The position numbers and the translations under genes are program-made. A stretch of DNA of 37,895 nt from a virus. The stretch lies in IMG/VR virus record IMGVR_UViG_3300046520_000152, positions 1 to 37,895 of that record. The stretch is one strand, 5' to 3'. The first letter of the stretch is position 1; each line of letters opens with the position of its first letter. The notes under the pieces are model-generated. The model made no database searches. It saw nothing but the letters and a program-made list of their open reading frames with translations, and had not been told where the DNA came from. This document shows positions 1 through 7,746 of the stretch, piece by piece.

Positions 1-2868
1 GTCTGCGAGGTTTGTACCCTGCGGCAGCGCAGTTGTTGCCACCAATGGATCTACTGGCTGACCCAATGAAAGCTGCAGCTCTCGCATTTGCTTTTTGACC
101 TGGGCGACGGCCTCTTCCGAAAGCTCAAGGGTTATTTTGATGACCTTCAAATCCTGCAGATCATCTTTAAGCTGTTTGATCTGATCGAGCGCAGCGCTCT
201 GTTTATCCTCCGCGCGGCTTTTGGTGAGCTGGTCAGCCGCTTGTTCGATGGTTTGCAGCTGCTGTACGAACCCCTTGAACCCGTAGGTATTCGCACCACT
301 TTCCGAAAGTTGCTGGATGATCTTCAGCGCCTGCTGAGCCTTCGTCTTGGCCTGATCAATATCGCCGCTATCCAGCGCCTTTCCTGCAGCAACCTTCAGC
401 GACTGTGCTGCGCCATAGCTAGGGGTGGAAGATCCGGTACCAGCGTCCAGAGCGGCCAGAGCATCTGCATATCGTTTCTTGGTCTCCAGCTGGTCTTTCT
501 GAGCCTTCTTGATCTCCGCCACAGCTGCTCGCTGTGCTTGCACCTGCTTTGCCAGAGCCGCCTTCGTGTCCGTGGTCAACTTGCCCTGAAGATCCGTCAG
601 TGCCTTACTGTTGGTGGCAGCCTCGTCGACTCGGTCCTGCTCATACGAGGTTTCCTGATCAAGCGCCTTGCCGTATTCCCGAGCTCGTTTGAACGCCTCG
701 ATGGCCTCGGCACTGACCGCCGCTGTCGGGCCGTTCTTTTCCGAATCTGCCCGAGCAATCTGTTGTGAAAGCGCGCTGTAATACGTCTGGGATGACCGAA
801 GCCGATCGGTATAGCTCTTTCTTTCTTGGGCGGTCATGTTCGCCAGCGCCTGGGGCGTAGCGATCAGCGTTTCCTGATATTCCTGATTCTTGGTGATGAG
901 ATCAGCTGTCGCTTTTTTCTGATCTTTTTGGGCTTGCTCGAGATCCTCCATTTGCTGATACAGACCGTAAAGCTCTGCCAACTGGGAAATCAGAACGCCG
1001 TACGCCCCGCCACGAACCAGCCCACCTAATGGACTATTGAGGATCCCGCTCAACCGCGTGGCTTTACCGCTGACACCATCCATGGCAGCGCCGGCGATTC
1101 CAAGCTGCGCCGTGGCTCCGGCTGCGCCACCCGACAAAACTTTGAATGCGAGGCGTGCCGCCGTCACAGCGGCGCCAACTGCTTTTGCTCCAACACCAAA
1201 CGCCACGAAAGAGAGGATGCCGAGCTTTACCCTCTCGTCGACTTCGTTGAATGCGTTCAGCAAGTCACGCAGCAGCCCTATCAGTGGCAGACCAGACGCG
1301 ACTGCCTGGCCGAAGGAATTGCTGAGGTCTTCCAGTGCGGCCTTGAATTTCTCAACCTGCGCCTGCGGTGTTGCTTTCATGATGTTGTAAGCACGCTCCG
1401 TGGCACCAGCAGCCCCTTCCACTTTCGAAACTTCGTCAACAAACGAGGCATAGTCCTTGGTCAGAGCCAAGATTGCCGTACGGCCTTCGGTTTCAGGAAT
1501 GATCTGCGCCAGCGCATCGAAGCCGAGCTTTTTATCGGCAATTTGCTGAAGGGTTGCCGACAACCCTTTCCATTCGATACCCAAGCCTGCCATCGCTTTC
1601 CGTGCTTCGACTGCGGGTGAGGCGAGTTGGTTAATCGCGCTGCGAAGCGCCGTGATGGCGATTGGAGCCTGGATACCCTGAACAGTCATGCGCGCAATCG
1701 CGGCAGCGACTTCGGCGAAGCTGACGTTGGCAGCGGCAGCGGTGGGCAACACCTGGCCCAGCCCAGCTGCAAGCTGATCGAAACTGACAACGCCGTCTTG
1801 GATCGCGACGAAAAGTTGATCGTAACGAAGCCCAAGGTTGGACATGCTTTCGCCATAGGCGTTGATGATCGACACGCCCACGCCCGCGGCCGTTTTGGTC
1901 TCGCTCATACCGGCCACTGCTGCTTTGGTGGAAAGCGCCAGCACATCCAGTGCGTCTGCCGTAGCTACGCCACTGCCGAGCAAATCGTAGACTGCTGCTG
2001 CACTTTCACTGGCAGATTTGCCCGTGTCGCGACTGAGTGCGCGAATACCATCGGACAAACCATGAAGTTGGTCCTGAGTCAGATCAGTAATGGTGTTGAT
2101 GCCCGCGATCTGCTGTTGAAAGCTTGCGAACGTCGAGAATGAGCGCGTGGCAGCCAGTGCGAAACCGCCGAATGCGGCTGCACCCGCCAGAATTTGCGTT
2201 TTTACATCATCAAGGCTCGCGCTCCACTGTTTCGTTGCGCCGGTGAGCTGCGAGGTCTGCGCAGATGCGGCAGCAATGCTCTGGCGCAGAGTGTTCTGTG
2301 CGATAGCGATCTCGGTCGACGACAGCTTCCCGGTGGATCGCAGCAACTGAAAGTCGGCCTGAAGCCGCGCAATCTCGGCGCTGGTGTTTGAAAACTTTGC
2401 GATCCCCAGATTGGCCTGGGCGTCTTGGATGCTTTTGTCGCGCTGACCGATGCCCAGCTTTTGAGACAGATCGCCTTGAAGGCGGCGCTGCTCGGCCGAC
2501 AGGTTACGAGTGTCGATGCCGGCCGACTGCAACTCTTTGCGCATGCGTGCGAGTTGCGCGGTTTGGCTCTGCTCCTGCCGCTCAAGGATCTTCAGTTGGT
2601 TGATCGAGTCCCGGTATTCAGCCTGAAGCTGCCGACTTGGCACGGCCGTCGCGGCGAGTTGATCACCGAGCGAGCGGACTGCCTCACGGGCAGACGTGAT
2701 ACTCCTGCCGGTCTTTTCGAGCACGCCCTCAAGCTCGCGGAACGAGGTCACCTGGCGCAGCGGCTTTTCGACCGCACGGACCATCTCTGCATATTCTTTC
2801 CGGAAACCACCAACGTTCTTGGTTGCGGAATCAATGTCAGCTGTGACCTTCAGTTCAATGCTTTGCAC
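1..2868 (-). CDS. Phage tail tape measure protein (3' end outside window)
   Basis: The reading frame stays open from a GTG at 2868 to the window edge (956 codons) and has no stop inside. The tape measure sets tail length and is ejected ahead of the DNA. The N-terminal ~200 residues are helical and Gln/Ala rich. A TMP-core-like stretch follows (SFSTFASFQQQIAGINT, then a DLLGSGVATADALDVL-like segment), then a hydrophobic Ala/Gly/Val segment (complement of ~1080-1240) and long coiled-coil sequence rich in Lys, Gln and Ala. An in-frame TGA lies 6 nt upstream of the GTG, so this start or a later one must be used. The Shine-Dalgarno (SD) site is poor. The frameshifted chaperone ends at 2875, so translational coupling is likely. 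Confidence 0.9.
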   Translation of the reverse strand, partial: MQSIELKVTADIDSATKNVGGFRKEYAEMVRAVEKPLRQVTSFRELEGVLEKTGRSITSAREAVRSLGDQLAATAVPSRQLQAEYRDSINQLKILERQEQSQTAQLARMRKELQSAGIDTRNLSAEQRRLQGDLSQKLGIGQRDKSIQDAQANLGIAKFSNTSAEIARLQADFQLLRSTGKLSSTEIAIAQNTLRQSIAAASAQTSQLTGATKQWSASLDDVKTQILAGAAAFGGFALAATRSFSTFASFQQQIAGINTITDLTQDQLHGLSDGIRALSRDTGKSASESAAAVYDLLGSGVATADALDVLALSTKAAVAGMSETKTAAGVGVSIINAYGESMSNLGLRYDQLFVAIQDGVVSFDQLAAGLGQVLPTAAAANVSFAEVAAAIARMTVQGIQAPIAITALRSAINQLASPAVEARKAMAGLGIEWKGLSATLQQIADKKLGFDALAQIIPETEGRTAILALTKDYASFVDEVSKVEGAAGATERAYNIMKATPQAQVEKFKAALEDLSNSFGQAVASGLPLIGLLRDLLNAFNEVDERVKLGILSFVAFGVGAKAVGAAVTAARLAFKVLSGGAAGATAQLGIAGAAMDGVSGKATRLSGILNSPLGGLVRGGAYGVLISQLAELYGLYQQMEDLEQAQKDQKKATADLITKNQEYQETLIATPQALANMTAQERKSYTDRLRSSQTYYSALSQQIARADSEKNGPTAAVSAEAIEAFKRAREYGKALDQETSYEQDRVDEAATNSKALTDLQGKLTTDTKAALAKQVQAQRAAVAEIKKAQKDQLETKKRYADALAALDAGTGSSTPSYGAAQSLKVAAGKALDSGDIDQAKTKAQQALKIIQQLSESGANTYGFKGFVQQLQTIEQAADQLTKSRAEDKQSAALDQIKQLKDDLQDLKVIKITLELSEEAVAQVKKQMRELQLSLGQPVDPLVATTALPQGTNLAD

Positions 2869-2874
2869 GGGGGC

Positions 2875-3293
2875 TCACTTAGCGGCCGCGATGGCAGCTC
2901 TGTAATAGGACCAGGGGTAATAGAGGGCATTGGCGTGGCCAAGCCGAACCAAGGCATGTAAAGCCTGATCAAGGTTCTTCAGGCTTTGTTTTGGAGAGCT
3001 CCGGTCAGTCTCTCCAGAAGTGCGAAAAAATGAGGGTTGAGCTCCTTACACACGGCGATGACTGCTTCAACCTGCGACGGGCGCAGCGCATCGATCTTGT
3101 CGGGAGTCAGGTCGGTCATCCGAACGATGTCATCGATCGAACAGTCTGCGAACAAGGCGGATGACACTATGTCCATCGTGCTCAGACTGCCCGCCTCTTC
3201 AAGCCACTTGCGAACCTGCATAACGGTGAGCTCTCGACATAGCACCGGAAGTTCGCCAATCAGGAGCTCTTTGGAATTCGTTTGCTGAACCAT
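2875..3293 (-). CDS. Tail assembly chaperone G-T fusion by programmed -1 frameshift
   Basis: Zero-frame reading for 90 codons to the slippery T-TTT-TTC, then the -1 frame for 49 more codons to a TGA at 2875-2877, gives a 139-residue fusion. The -1 extension has no good start of its own. It contains LDQALHALVRLGHANALYYP and then WSYYRAAIAAAK, an aromatic-rich pattern typical of the T domain in lambdoid phages. The stop lies 6 nt before the tape measure start. The fusion is inferred from the heptamer, frame and gene position. A downstream pseudoknot was not evaluated. Confidence 0.75.
2979..3293 (-). CDS. Tail assembly chaperone G-like (zero-frame product)
   Basis: A 104-residue protein lying between the tail tube and tape measure genes, the position of lambda G. 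It should bind the tape measure during tail assembly and be absent from the virion. The ATG at 3293 is preceded by GAGG with a 6-nt spacer, which makes it better than a TTG at 3314. Near its 3' end it carries a run of six T followed by C in the correct frame for -1 slippage. This position and the slippery site together identify it, because the primary sequence of these chaperones is poorly conserved. Confidence 0.8.
   Translation of the reverse strand: MVQQTNSKELLIGELPVLCRELTVMQVRKWLEEAGSLSTMDIVSSALFADCSIDDIVRMTDLTPDKIDALRPSQVEAVIAVCKELNPHFFALLERLTGALQNKA
3024..3030 (-). other. Slippery heptamer TTTTTTC for -1 frameshifting
   Basis: Read on the minus strand the bases are T TTT TTC with zero-frame codons TTT and TTC. 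This fits X XXY YYZ exactly and allows both tRNAs to re-pair after slipping one base. It lies 16 codons (counting the stop) before the zero-frame stop of the G-like gene, as in other tail chaperone pairs. Confidence 0.8.
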
Positions 3294-3349
3294 TGCATAC
3301 CTCAAAGAGAGCAACCCGCCGAAGCGGGCTGGTCAGGGATCTATGAAGC

Positions 3350-4099
3350 TCAGGCGGCCACTTCTTTCATGATCTTCATGTACTTCGACTTGCCGGCGCC
3401 GACCTTGGCCGGGTCGGAAAGCACCTTGGCGGTGACCTCGGAACCCATGAAATCATCGGTGCTGATCCAGTCAGTGCTTGCAGCCGGGCTCAACTGGCAA
3501 CGGAAATACTGGAGGTTCATGCGCTGCTTGGTGCCCGCCCCGTTAGCGCCCTCAAACAGGATCTCGTATATCTTGCCGCTGTTGGTCAGCGCCTCGACAA
3601 CGTCTACCGCCGCAGAGCTGTAGGTGATTTTCAGTTCCGCAGCGTCAGCGATCGCGCCCGCTTCGAGGATTTCGAGGCCGGCACCAGTCATCTGGTAGTC
3701 ATCGCCATCAACGTAGGTGGTGCCGCCTGTGCTGGCAGTGACCGACGTGATGCTCAAGGGCATTTTGTCCAGCAGGATGGTGCCGCCCTTTGTCGCGGTG
3801 TGGGTTTCATCGGTCACGGTGGTGGCCGGGACCTTGGAAACATCACCCCAGTACATCGCAGCCAAGTTGGCGGTGTACAGCTCACGCCAGTTCATGGTCA
3901 GACCCATGCTGGTGATACGGCTGATTGCATCGTACTCGCCGCCCTGAGGGCTGGTGGTGTCAGCCAAAGTGATGTCGGTTTTCTCGATGGCCTGTTGCAG
4001 GGTAGACACCAGGCCAATAGGCATGAACGCACCACCGACACCGTAGGGGCGCATCTTCACCAGACCGCCAACGACGAAAGTTTCGATTTCACGAGCCAT
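3350..4099 (-). CDS. Major tail tube protein
   Basis: A 249-residue protein that should form the hexameric rings of the flexible tail tube. It is rich in beta-strand-type sequence (Thr, Val and Gly patterns such as TSVTASTGGTTYVDGDDYQM) with a conserved-looking C-terminal part (MNLQYFRCQLSPAASTDWI). It sits between the tail terminator region and the chaperone G, where lambda V sits. Length and position fit phage tail tube proteins of Pseudomonas siphoviruses. I read no Ig-like C-terminal domain such as lambda V has. Confidence 0.85.
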   Translation of the reverse strand: MAREIETFVVGGLVKMRPYGVGGAFMPIGLVSTLQQAIEKTDITLADTTSPQGGEYDAISRITSMGLTMNWRELYTANLAAMYWGDVSKVPATTVTDETHTATKGGTILLDKMPLSITSVTASTGGTTYVDGDDYQMTGAGLEILEAGAIADAAELKITYSSAAVDVVEALTNSGKIYEILFEGANGAGTKQRMNLQYFRCQLSPAASTDWISTDDFMGSEVTAKVLSDPAKVGAGKSKYMKIMKEVAA

Positions 4100-4102
4100 G
4101 TT

Positions 4103-4309
4103 TTACTTCTCCGGAGTGTCGCCGGCGATAACACCCAGGCTTTTCAACCAGGTGCGCTGCTCAGCGGTGACTTTGATTTTTGCACCCGGCAGAAGATCTT
4201 CGCGGGCATGGGTGTGAGCCTTGATTAGCTCGACCTCAAACCGAGGCGCAGCGCGCTCGGCGGTCTCGATCGCAGCGGCCGGAGCCACCGAGGTGTCATC
4301 TTTGGGCAT
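4103..4309 (-). CDS. Small conserved tail-region protein (DUF7210-like)
   Basis: A 68-residue protein lying just before the tail tube gene and overlapping the end of the tail terminator gene by 14 nt. It has a Pro/Ala-rich N-terminus and a compact C-terminal part (FEVELIKAHTHAREDLLPGA, then KIKVTAEQRTWL). This resembles small proteins often encoded beside tail tube genes. Function is unknown and the family label comes from pattern memory only. Confidence 0.65.
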   Translation of the reverse strand: MPKDDTSVAPAAAIETAERAAPRFEVELIKAHTHAREDLLPGAKIKVTAEQRTWLKSLGVIAGDTPEK

Positions 4310-4778
4310 TTGGTTTCACCTGGATGATTGTGTGAAGGTGAACAGGGATCAGCACCGTAGCGGCGGAGACCCCGTCGGCAGGAGGAAAAGCTTCGGGAGC
4401 GCCGATGGTGATGCCGGTTATGCCACGTGGGAGCCAGTCGGGCAGAACGGCAAGCGTCGGCATCATGCAGAGCAACAGGTCATGCTCCAGCTCTTCGACA
4501 GCGTCTTCGTAGTCGTCCAGCCCCGCCTTGACGGCGCCGACCACATTGAATCCCTGCATGATTTTGAGTGCATGCGGTCCGGCGACTGGCGCCATTCCTT
4601 TGGCCTTCTGAACAACGATCAAGGGGAAACCAACGTTGTTCTCCTTGAGCACCTCATTGAACCAACCGGAGCGCACGTTGGCCCCCGCAGGGGTTCGGTA
4701 CCCGTTGTCGATGGAGATCGTCGAGAGTCGCTCAATCAAGGCCCTGCGGCCCGCGCTCAGCAAATTAACGGAAGGCAT
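4296..4778 (-). CDS. Tail terminator protein (lambda U-like position)
   Basis: A 160-residue protein that should cap the finished tail tube and present the surface that joins the head. It begins right after the stop of the head-tail joiner and sits in the FII-U-V order of lambda. The alternating hydrophobic strands and the C-terminal strand pair (ATVLIPVHLHTII) agree with the tail terminator fold. The call rests mainly on gene order and size. Confidence 0.7.
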   Translation of the reverse strand: MPSVNLLSAGRRALIERLSTISIDNGYRTPAGANVRSGWFNEVLKENNVGFPLIVVQKAKGMAPVAGPHALKIMQGFNVVGAVKAGLDDYEDAVEELEHDLLLCMMPTLAVLPDWLPRGITGITIGAPEAFPPADGVSAATVLIPVHLHTIIQVKPNAQR

Positions 4779-5101
4779 CAGTCCACCGGTTGCAGTGAGT
4801 AACGGTTGATTTTGCCGTCGGTGCCGAGAAACTCGGCCAGGGTGTAGCGCCGGCAGTTGATGGTGACCAGATCGCCGCGTTGCGGGTTTGGTACCTCGCT
4901 CACGCGCAGATCGACCGCCAGAGCGACGACGACGAAGGTGTCACCGTTCGGCGCACCAACGTTCTCAAGAATGACGGCGCCGACTGTTCCAGCCACGCCG
5001 CCATCTTTGGCCTCGTAAAGCGCGCCGCCCTTGGTGCCGAACACCTCGAAAAGCTCATCGTCCGCATCTTCGAAGATGTCGTCGAACTCCGAGCCTCCCA
5101 T
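4778..5101 (-). CDS. Head-tail joining protein (lambda FII-like)
   Basis: A 107-residue protein that starts by overlapping the stop of the major capsid gene by one base. Size, position and the beta-rich C-terminal half (RGDLVTINCRRYTLAEF) fit the lambda gpFII and head-tail attachment families. These bind under the portal and gpW ring and accept the tail. The N-terminus is acidic (FDDIFEDADDELFEVFG). Confidence 0.7.
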   Translation of the reverse strand: MGGSEFDDIFEDADDELFEVFGTKGGALYEAKDGGVAGTVGAVILENVGAPNGDTFVVVALAVDLRVSEVPNPQRGDLVTINCRRYTLAEFLGTDGKINRYSLQPVD

Positions 5102-6105
5102 TACTTGGTCAGCTTGATGATCGCGCGCGGCAGGGTGCAGAGGCTCAGCGGGTTGCTCTGCGCCTCCATGTCGATACCCTTGTTGTGGCGCAGCGGCTCC
5201 TGGCTGGCATAGAACGGCACGCCGGTGGTGTTGACCGTCTCCATGTAGTCAGCCGGGGCATAGTTGGTGATGAACAGGCCATCAACACCCACGGGGACCA
5301 GGTACGCGGTGTCCGCATCCATGAACTGGACGCCGCCCAGGTTGCCGTAGAATTCTTCCCAGTTCACGCCGCCGAAGCTGAAGCCATCGCGACGATGGTC
5401 GTCACGCAGAAATTGACCGTCGTTCCAGCGGTCGAACGCCTTCTGAACCGAATCATGGTTGGTGAACGAGTCGAACCAGTTGCGACCAGCGATACCCAGC
5501 CAGCCAGCAATGATGCCGGTGCCGCCGATTGCATCTTCGGCTTTGCGCTTGGCTTCGGTGACCTTGGCCAGCAATTTGGTTTCACTCGCGTTCATGGTGA
5601 AGGCGACAGTTTGCTGCTCGATGCCGAAGCGTGCGTACAGGTCCAGCAGCACGCGGGTGCCATCGGCGTCGTACACCTTGCCGGTGATAGCGCCTACACG
5701 CTGATAGCGGATGGTGGCGTCCAAGCGCTTGCGCATTTTGAGCAGGCGCTTTTCAACCATGGCCTGCACGGTCTCAAGCTCGCTCTCGCTGCCGAAGGCG
5801 CGGATGCCCTGCACCTCATCGGCGCGAATGACGGCGCGAGTTGGCAGGTGGATGGTCTGGAACGGGATCATGTCACGGCCCGGACCAGTGGTTGGGTCAC
5901 TCGGCGCGCCACGCTCAGCAGCGGGCACCAAAGTGAGGTTATCGTTTTCGCGTTCGATAAAGACGGCCGTGGTAGTCACGCCCTCTTCTTCGAACAGCGT
6001 ATCCAGGCGAGTGGGAACCGCTTGGCCTTCAACCGGCTGGTTGATGGCGGTGGTCATGGCGATGCGACCAAACTCGTCGCCCGCGAAAATACTCAAATCG
6101 GCCAT
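5101..6105 (-). CDS. Major capsid protein (lambda gpE family)
   Basis: A 334-residue protein that builds the icosahedral shell. It shows the gpE family pattern: an N-terminal region with RIAMTTAINQ, a central PTRAVIRADEVQGIRAFGSE, a helical segment after it, and a C-terminal PADYMETVNTTGVPFYA stretch. An ORF ten codons longer exists. The ATG at 6105 is preferred because GGAG lies 7 nt before it and the longer N-terminus would run through a terminator-like hairpin. It overlaps the head-tail joiner start by one base. Confidence 0.95.
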   Translation of the reverse strand: MADLSIFAGDEFGRIAMTTAINQPVEGQAVPTRLDTLFEEEGVTTTAVFIERENDNLTLVPAAERGAPSDPTTGPGRDMIPFQTIHLPTRAVIRADEVQGIRAFGSESELETVQAMVEKRLLKMRKRLDATIRYQRVGAITGKVYDADGTRVLLDLYARFGIEQQTVAFTMNASETKLLAKVTEAKRKAEDAIGGTGIIAGWLGIAGRNWFDSFTNHDSVQKAFDRWNDGQFLRDDHRRDGFSFGGVNWEEFYGNLGGVQFMDADTAYLVPVGVDGLFITNYAPADYMETVNTTGVPFYASQEPLRHNKGIDMEAQSNPLSLCTLPRAIIKLTK

Positions 6106-6122
6106 TCCGTTCTCCAGAAACG

Positions 6123-6141
6123 AAAAAACCGCCATCGGCGG
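6123..6141 (-). terminator. Intrinsic terminator-like hairpin between decoration and capsid genes
   Basis: On the minus strand, CCGCC-GAT-GGCGG is followed by six T. It lies between the stop of the decoration gene (6168) and the capsid start (6105), inside the late operon. It may act as an attenuator or RNA-end-protecting hairpin, or be passed by antiterminated polymerase. Confidence 0.7.
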
Positions 6142-6167
6142 TCTGTATTAATCGGGTGGTGGTTAAA

Positions 6168-6518
6168 TCAGCGCAGGATGATGCCTGCGGCAGCGAGCGC
6201 AGCGCGGGCGGGATCGGTCAGGCCGATCAGGAGGCTTTCGATCACCTCACAATCGCGCACCACACCCGTCGCATAGCGGTCAGCGGTGGTATCGGCATCA
6301 CGGCCTTCGTAGAGAATTGCCACTTCGACGGTTGCGCCGTCGGCAGGTGCGGCGAATGCCACGTATTTGCCGGCTGCATTCTTTGACAGGATTTGCCCGG
6401 CAGGAAAAGCGGTAGCGCCTTTGAGCAGCAGGATCTGTTCGCGCGAACGTTCGCCGCTCGCTTCATTGAGCAGAAACGCGGCAGTGCGCGCGCCTTGGGT
6501 CACGATGTCGTATTTCAT
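6168..6518 (-). CDS. Head decoration protein (lambda gpD family)
   Basis: A 116-residue protein that trimerises on the expanded capsid and stabilises it. The family pattern is clear: a disordered N-terminus, then ILLLKGATAFPAGQILSK, a strand-rich middle (VAILYEGRDADTTADRYA) and a conserved end (RAALAAAGIILR). It overlaps the end of the protease gene by 4 nt (ATGA) and lies directly before the capsid gene, as in lambda. Confidence 0.93.
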   Translation of the reverse strand: MKYDIVTQGARTAAFLLNEASGERSREQILLLKGATAFPAGQILSKNAAGKYVAFAAPADGATVEVAILYEGRDADTTADRYATGVVRDCEVIESLLIGLTDPARAALAAAGIILR

Positions 6519-6916
6519 GCTTTTGCCCCTTTGCGGCTAGCCCAAATGGTTTTGGTGGAAAACTCTTTTTTGTCCTTGCCACTCGCCGCAGACGCAGCAG
6601 CAGCGGACTTGGAGTCGCGCTGAATGCTGTCGAGGGTTACGCCACGATCCTGCGCAGCCTTGAACAGCGACATGCCGGCCGCGTCAACAGACACACCGCT
6701 GTCGATGGCGGCTTGGACTTCGGTTTCGAAGCCCTTCACACCTAGTGCCTGGATACCGAGGATGCGGGCTTTCTCGTTCGCCGTGGCAGAGGCCGCCACT
6801 TCAGTGCGAAGTGCGTCTGTGTCGATCTGCTCGACGGCGGCAATGGTGATGGTCTTGGGGTCGGTTCCGGCCTCAATAGCTGCGTGCAGCTCCGCCGTGG
6901 TTTTTACAATGGTCAC
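6515..6916 (-). CDS. Candidate internal-start scaffold protein (Nu3-like)
   Basis: Inside the protease gene, a GTG at 6916 is in frame and preceded by GAGGA (6925-6929) with an 8-nt gap. Starting there gives 133 residues, which match the scaffold-like C-terminal region. In lambda, Nu3 is made the same way from within gene C. Use of this start is inferred from the strong internal SD and the domain boundary. Confidence 0.55.
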   Translation of the reverse strand: MTIVKTTAELHAAIEAGTDPKTITIAAVEQIDTDALRTEVAASATANEKARILGIQALGVKGFETEVQAAIDSGVSVDAAGMSLFKAAQDRGVTLDSIQRDSKSAAAASAASGKDKKEFSTKTIWASRKGAKA

Positions 6917-7744
6917 AAGGGATTTCCTCGGTGGGTTGCTGGCAGGACCGGCCAACTCGGCAATAACTGATTCAAGCGATCCGACGCGGTGCGCAAGGCC
7001 CGACGCTACGGCTTCCGCGCCAACTTTCAGGCCGCCATGGCCGCCCATTTCAGGGACCTTGTCGGCAGAGACGTTCAGGTTGCGCGCGACCTTGCTCACG
7101 AAGACTTCAGCCAGAGCGTCAACGGTCTTGGCAATTTCTGCGCGACCTTCATCGGTCTCGACGTTCGGGCGCTTGTTTGGCGCTGTGCCGCTGACAATTT
7201 CATAGCTCTTCTTGCCGTCCTGCGCTTTGGATACGGTGACATTGAGCACTACGCCGATTGAACCCAGCAGCGCCGTATCGTCGACGACGACCTCACTTGC
7301 CGCGCTCGCGATCCAATAGGCGGCACTCGCGCCACTGCCGCCCACATATGCAACGATCCGCTTTCTATCGCGGGCTGCATGGATCATGTCGGCAAGCTCG
7401 TTGATACCGTTGGCTTCACCGCCCGGACTATCGATGTTGAGCACAATCGAGCGAATCGCAGGGTTGTCCAGCGCCGCCTGCAGGTCGGTTGCAATGGTTC
7501 CGGTACTGGTCGCACCGCTGATCCGCGTGAAGAAAGAGGCGTATCGGAAAATTGGCCCGGTCACCGGAATCACCGCAACGTTTCCGCGCTGTGTGACGGT
7601 GTGGGTGTGGTCGAGCTGTCTGCCCAGGCGAGTTTCCAACGCCTCCAGATCGTTCTGCCGATCAGCAATCGACAGGAGATTGTCCAGGGCATCCGGGAGC
7701 ATCAGCCAAGGCTGAGCGCTGGCCAGCTCAAAGGCTCTTGCCAT
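6515..7744 (-). CDS. Prohead protease, S49/SppA family (lambda gpC-like)
   Basis: A 409-residue serine protease fused in frame to a scaffold-like C-terminus. Residues ~55-230 carry the S49 core. VLNIDSPGGE marks the substrate-binding strand, GASAAYWIAS contains the nucleophile Ser (142 of the 411-codon form), and a Lys in the GTAPNKRP region could complete the Ser-Lys dyad. The last ~130 residues are Ala/Thr rich and scaffold-like. The ATG at 7744 has GAGGA upstream. An ATG two codons earlier (7750) overlaps the portal stop but has no usable SD. Confidence 0.9.
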   Translation of the reverse strand: MARAFELASAQPWLMLPDALDNLLSIADRQNDLEALETRLGRQLDHTHTVTQRGNVAVIPVTGPIFRYASFFTRISGATSTGTIATDLQAALDNPAIRSIVLNIDSPGGEANGINELADMIHAARDRKRIVAYVGGSGASAAYWIASAASEVVVDDTALLGSIGVVLNVTVSKAQDGKKSYEIVSGTAPNKRPNVETDEGRAEIAKTVDALAEVFVSKVARNLNVSADKVPEMGGHGGLKVGAEAVASGLAHRVGSLESVIAELAGPASNPPRKSLVTIVKTTAELHAAIEAGTDPKTITIAAVEQIDTDALRTEVAASATANEKARILGIQALGVKGFETEVQAAIDSGVSVDAAGMSLFKAAQDRGVTLDSIQRDSKSAAAASAASGKDKKEFSTKTIWASRKGAKA

Positions 7745-7746
7745 GT

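Noticed and set aside
5185-6276. 363-codon plus-strand ORF
   Set aside because: It is the shadow of the major capsid gene on the opposite strand, a common effect of GC-rich codon use; it has no SD or family.
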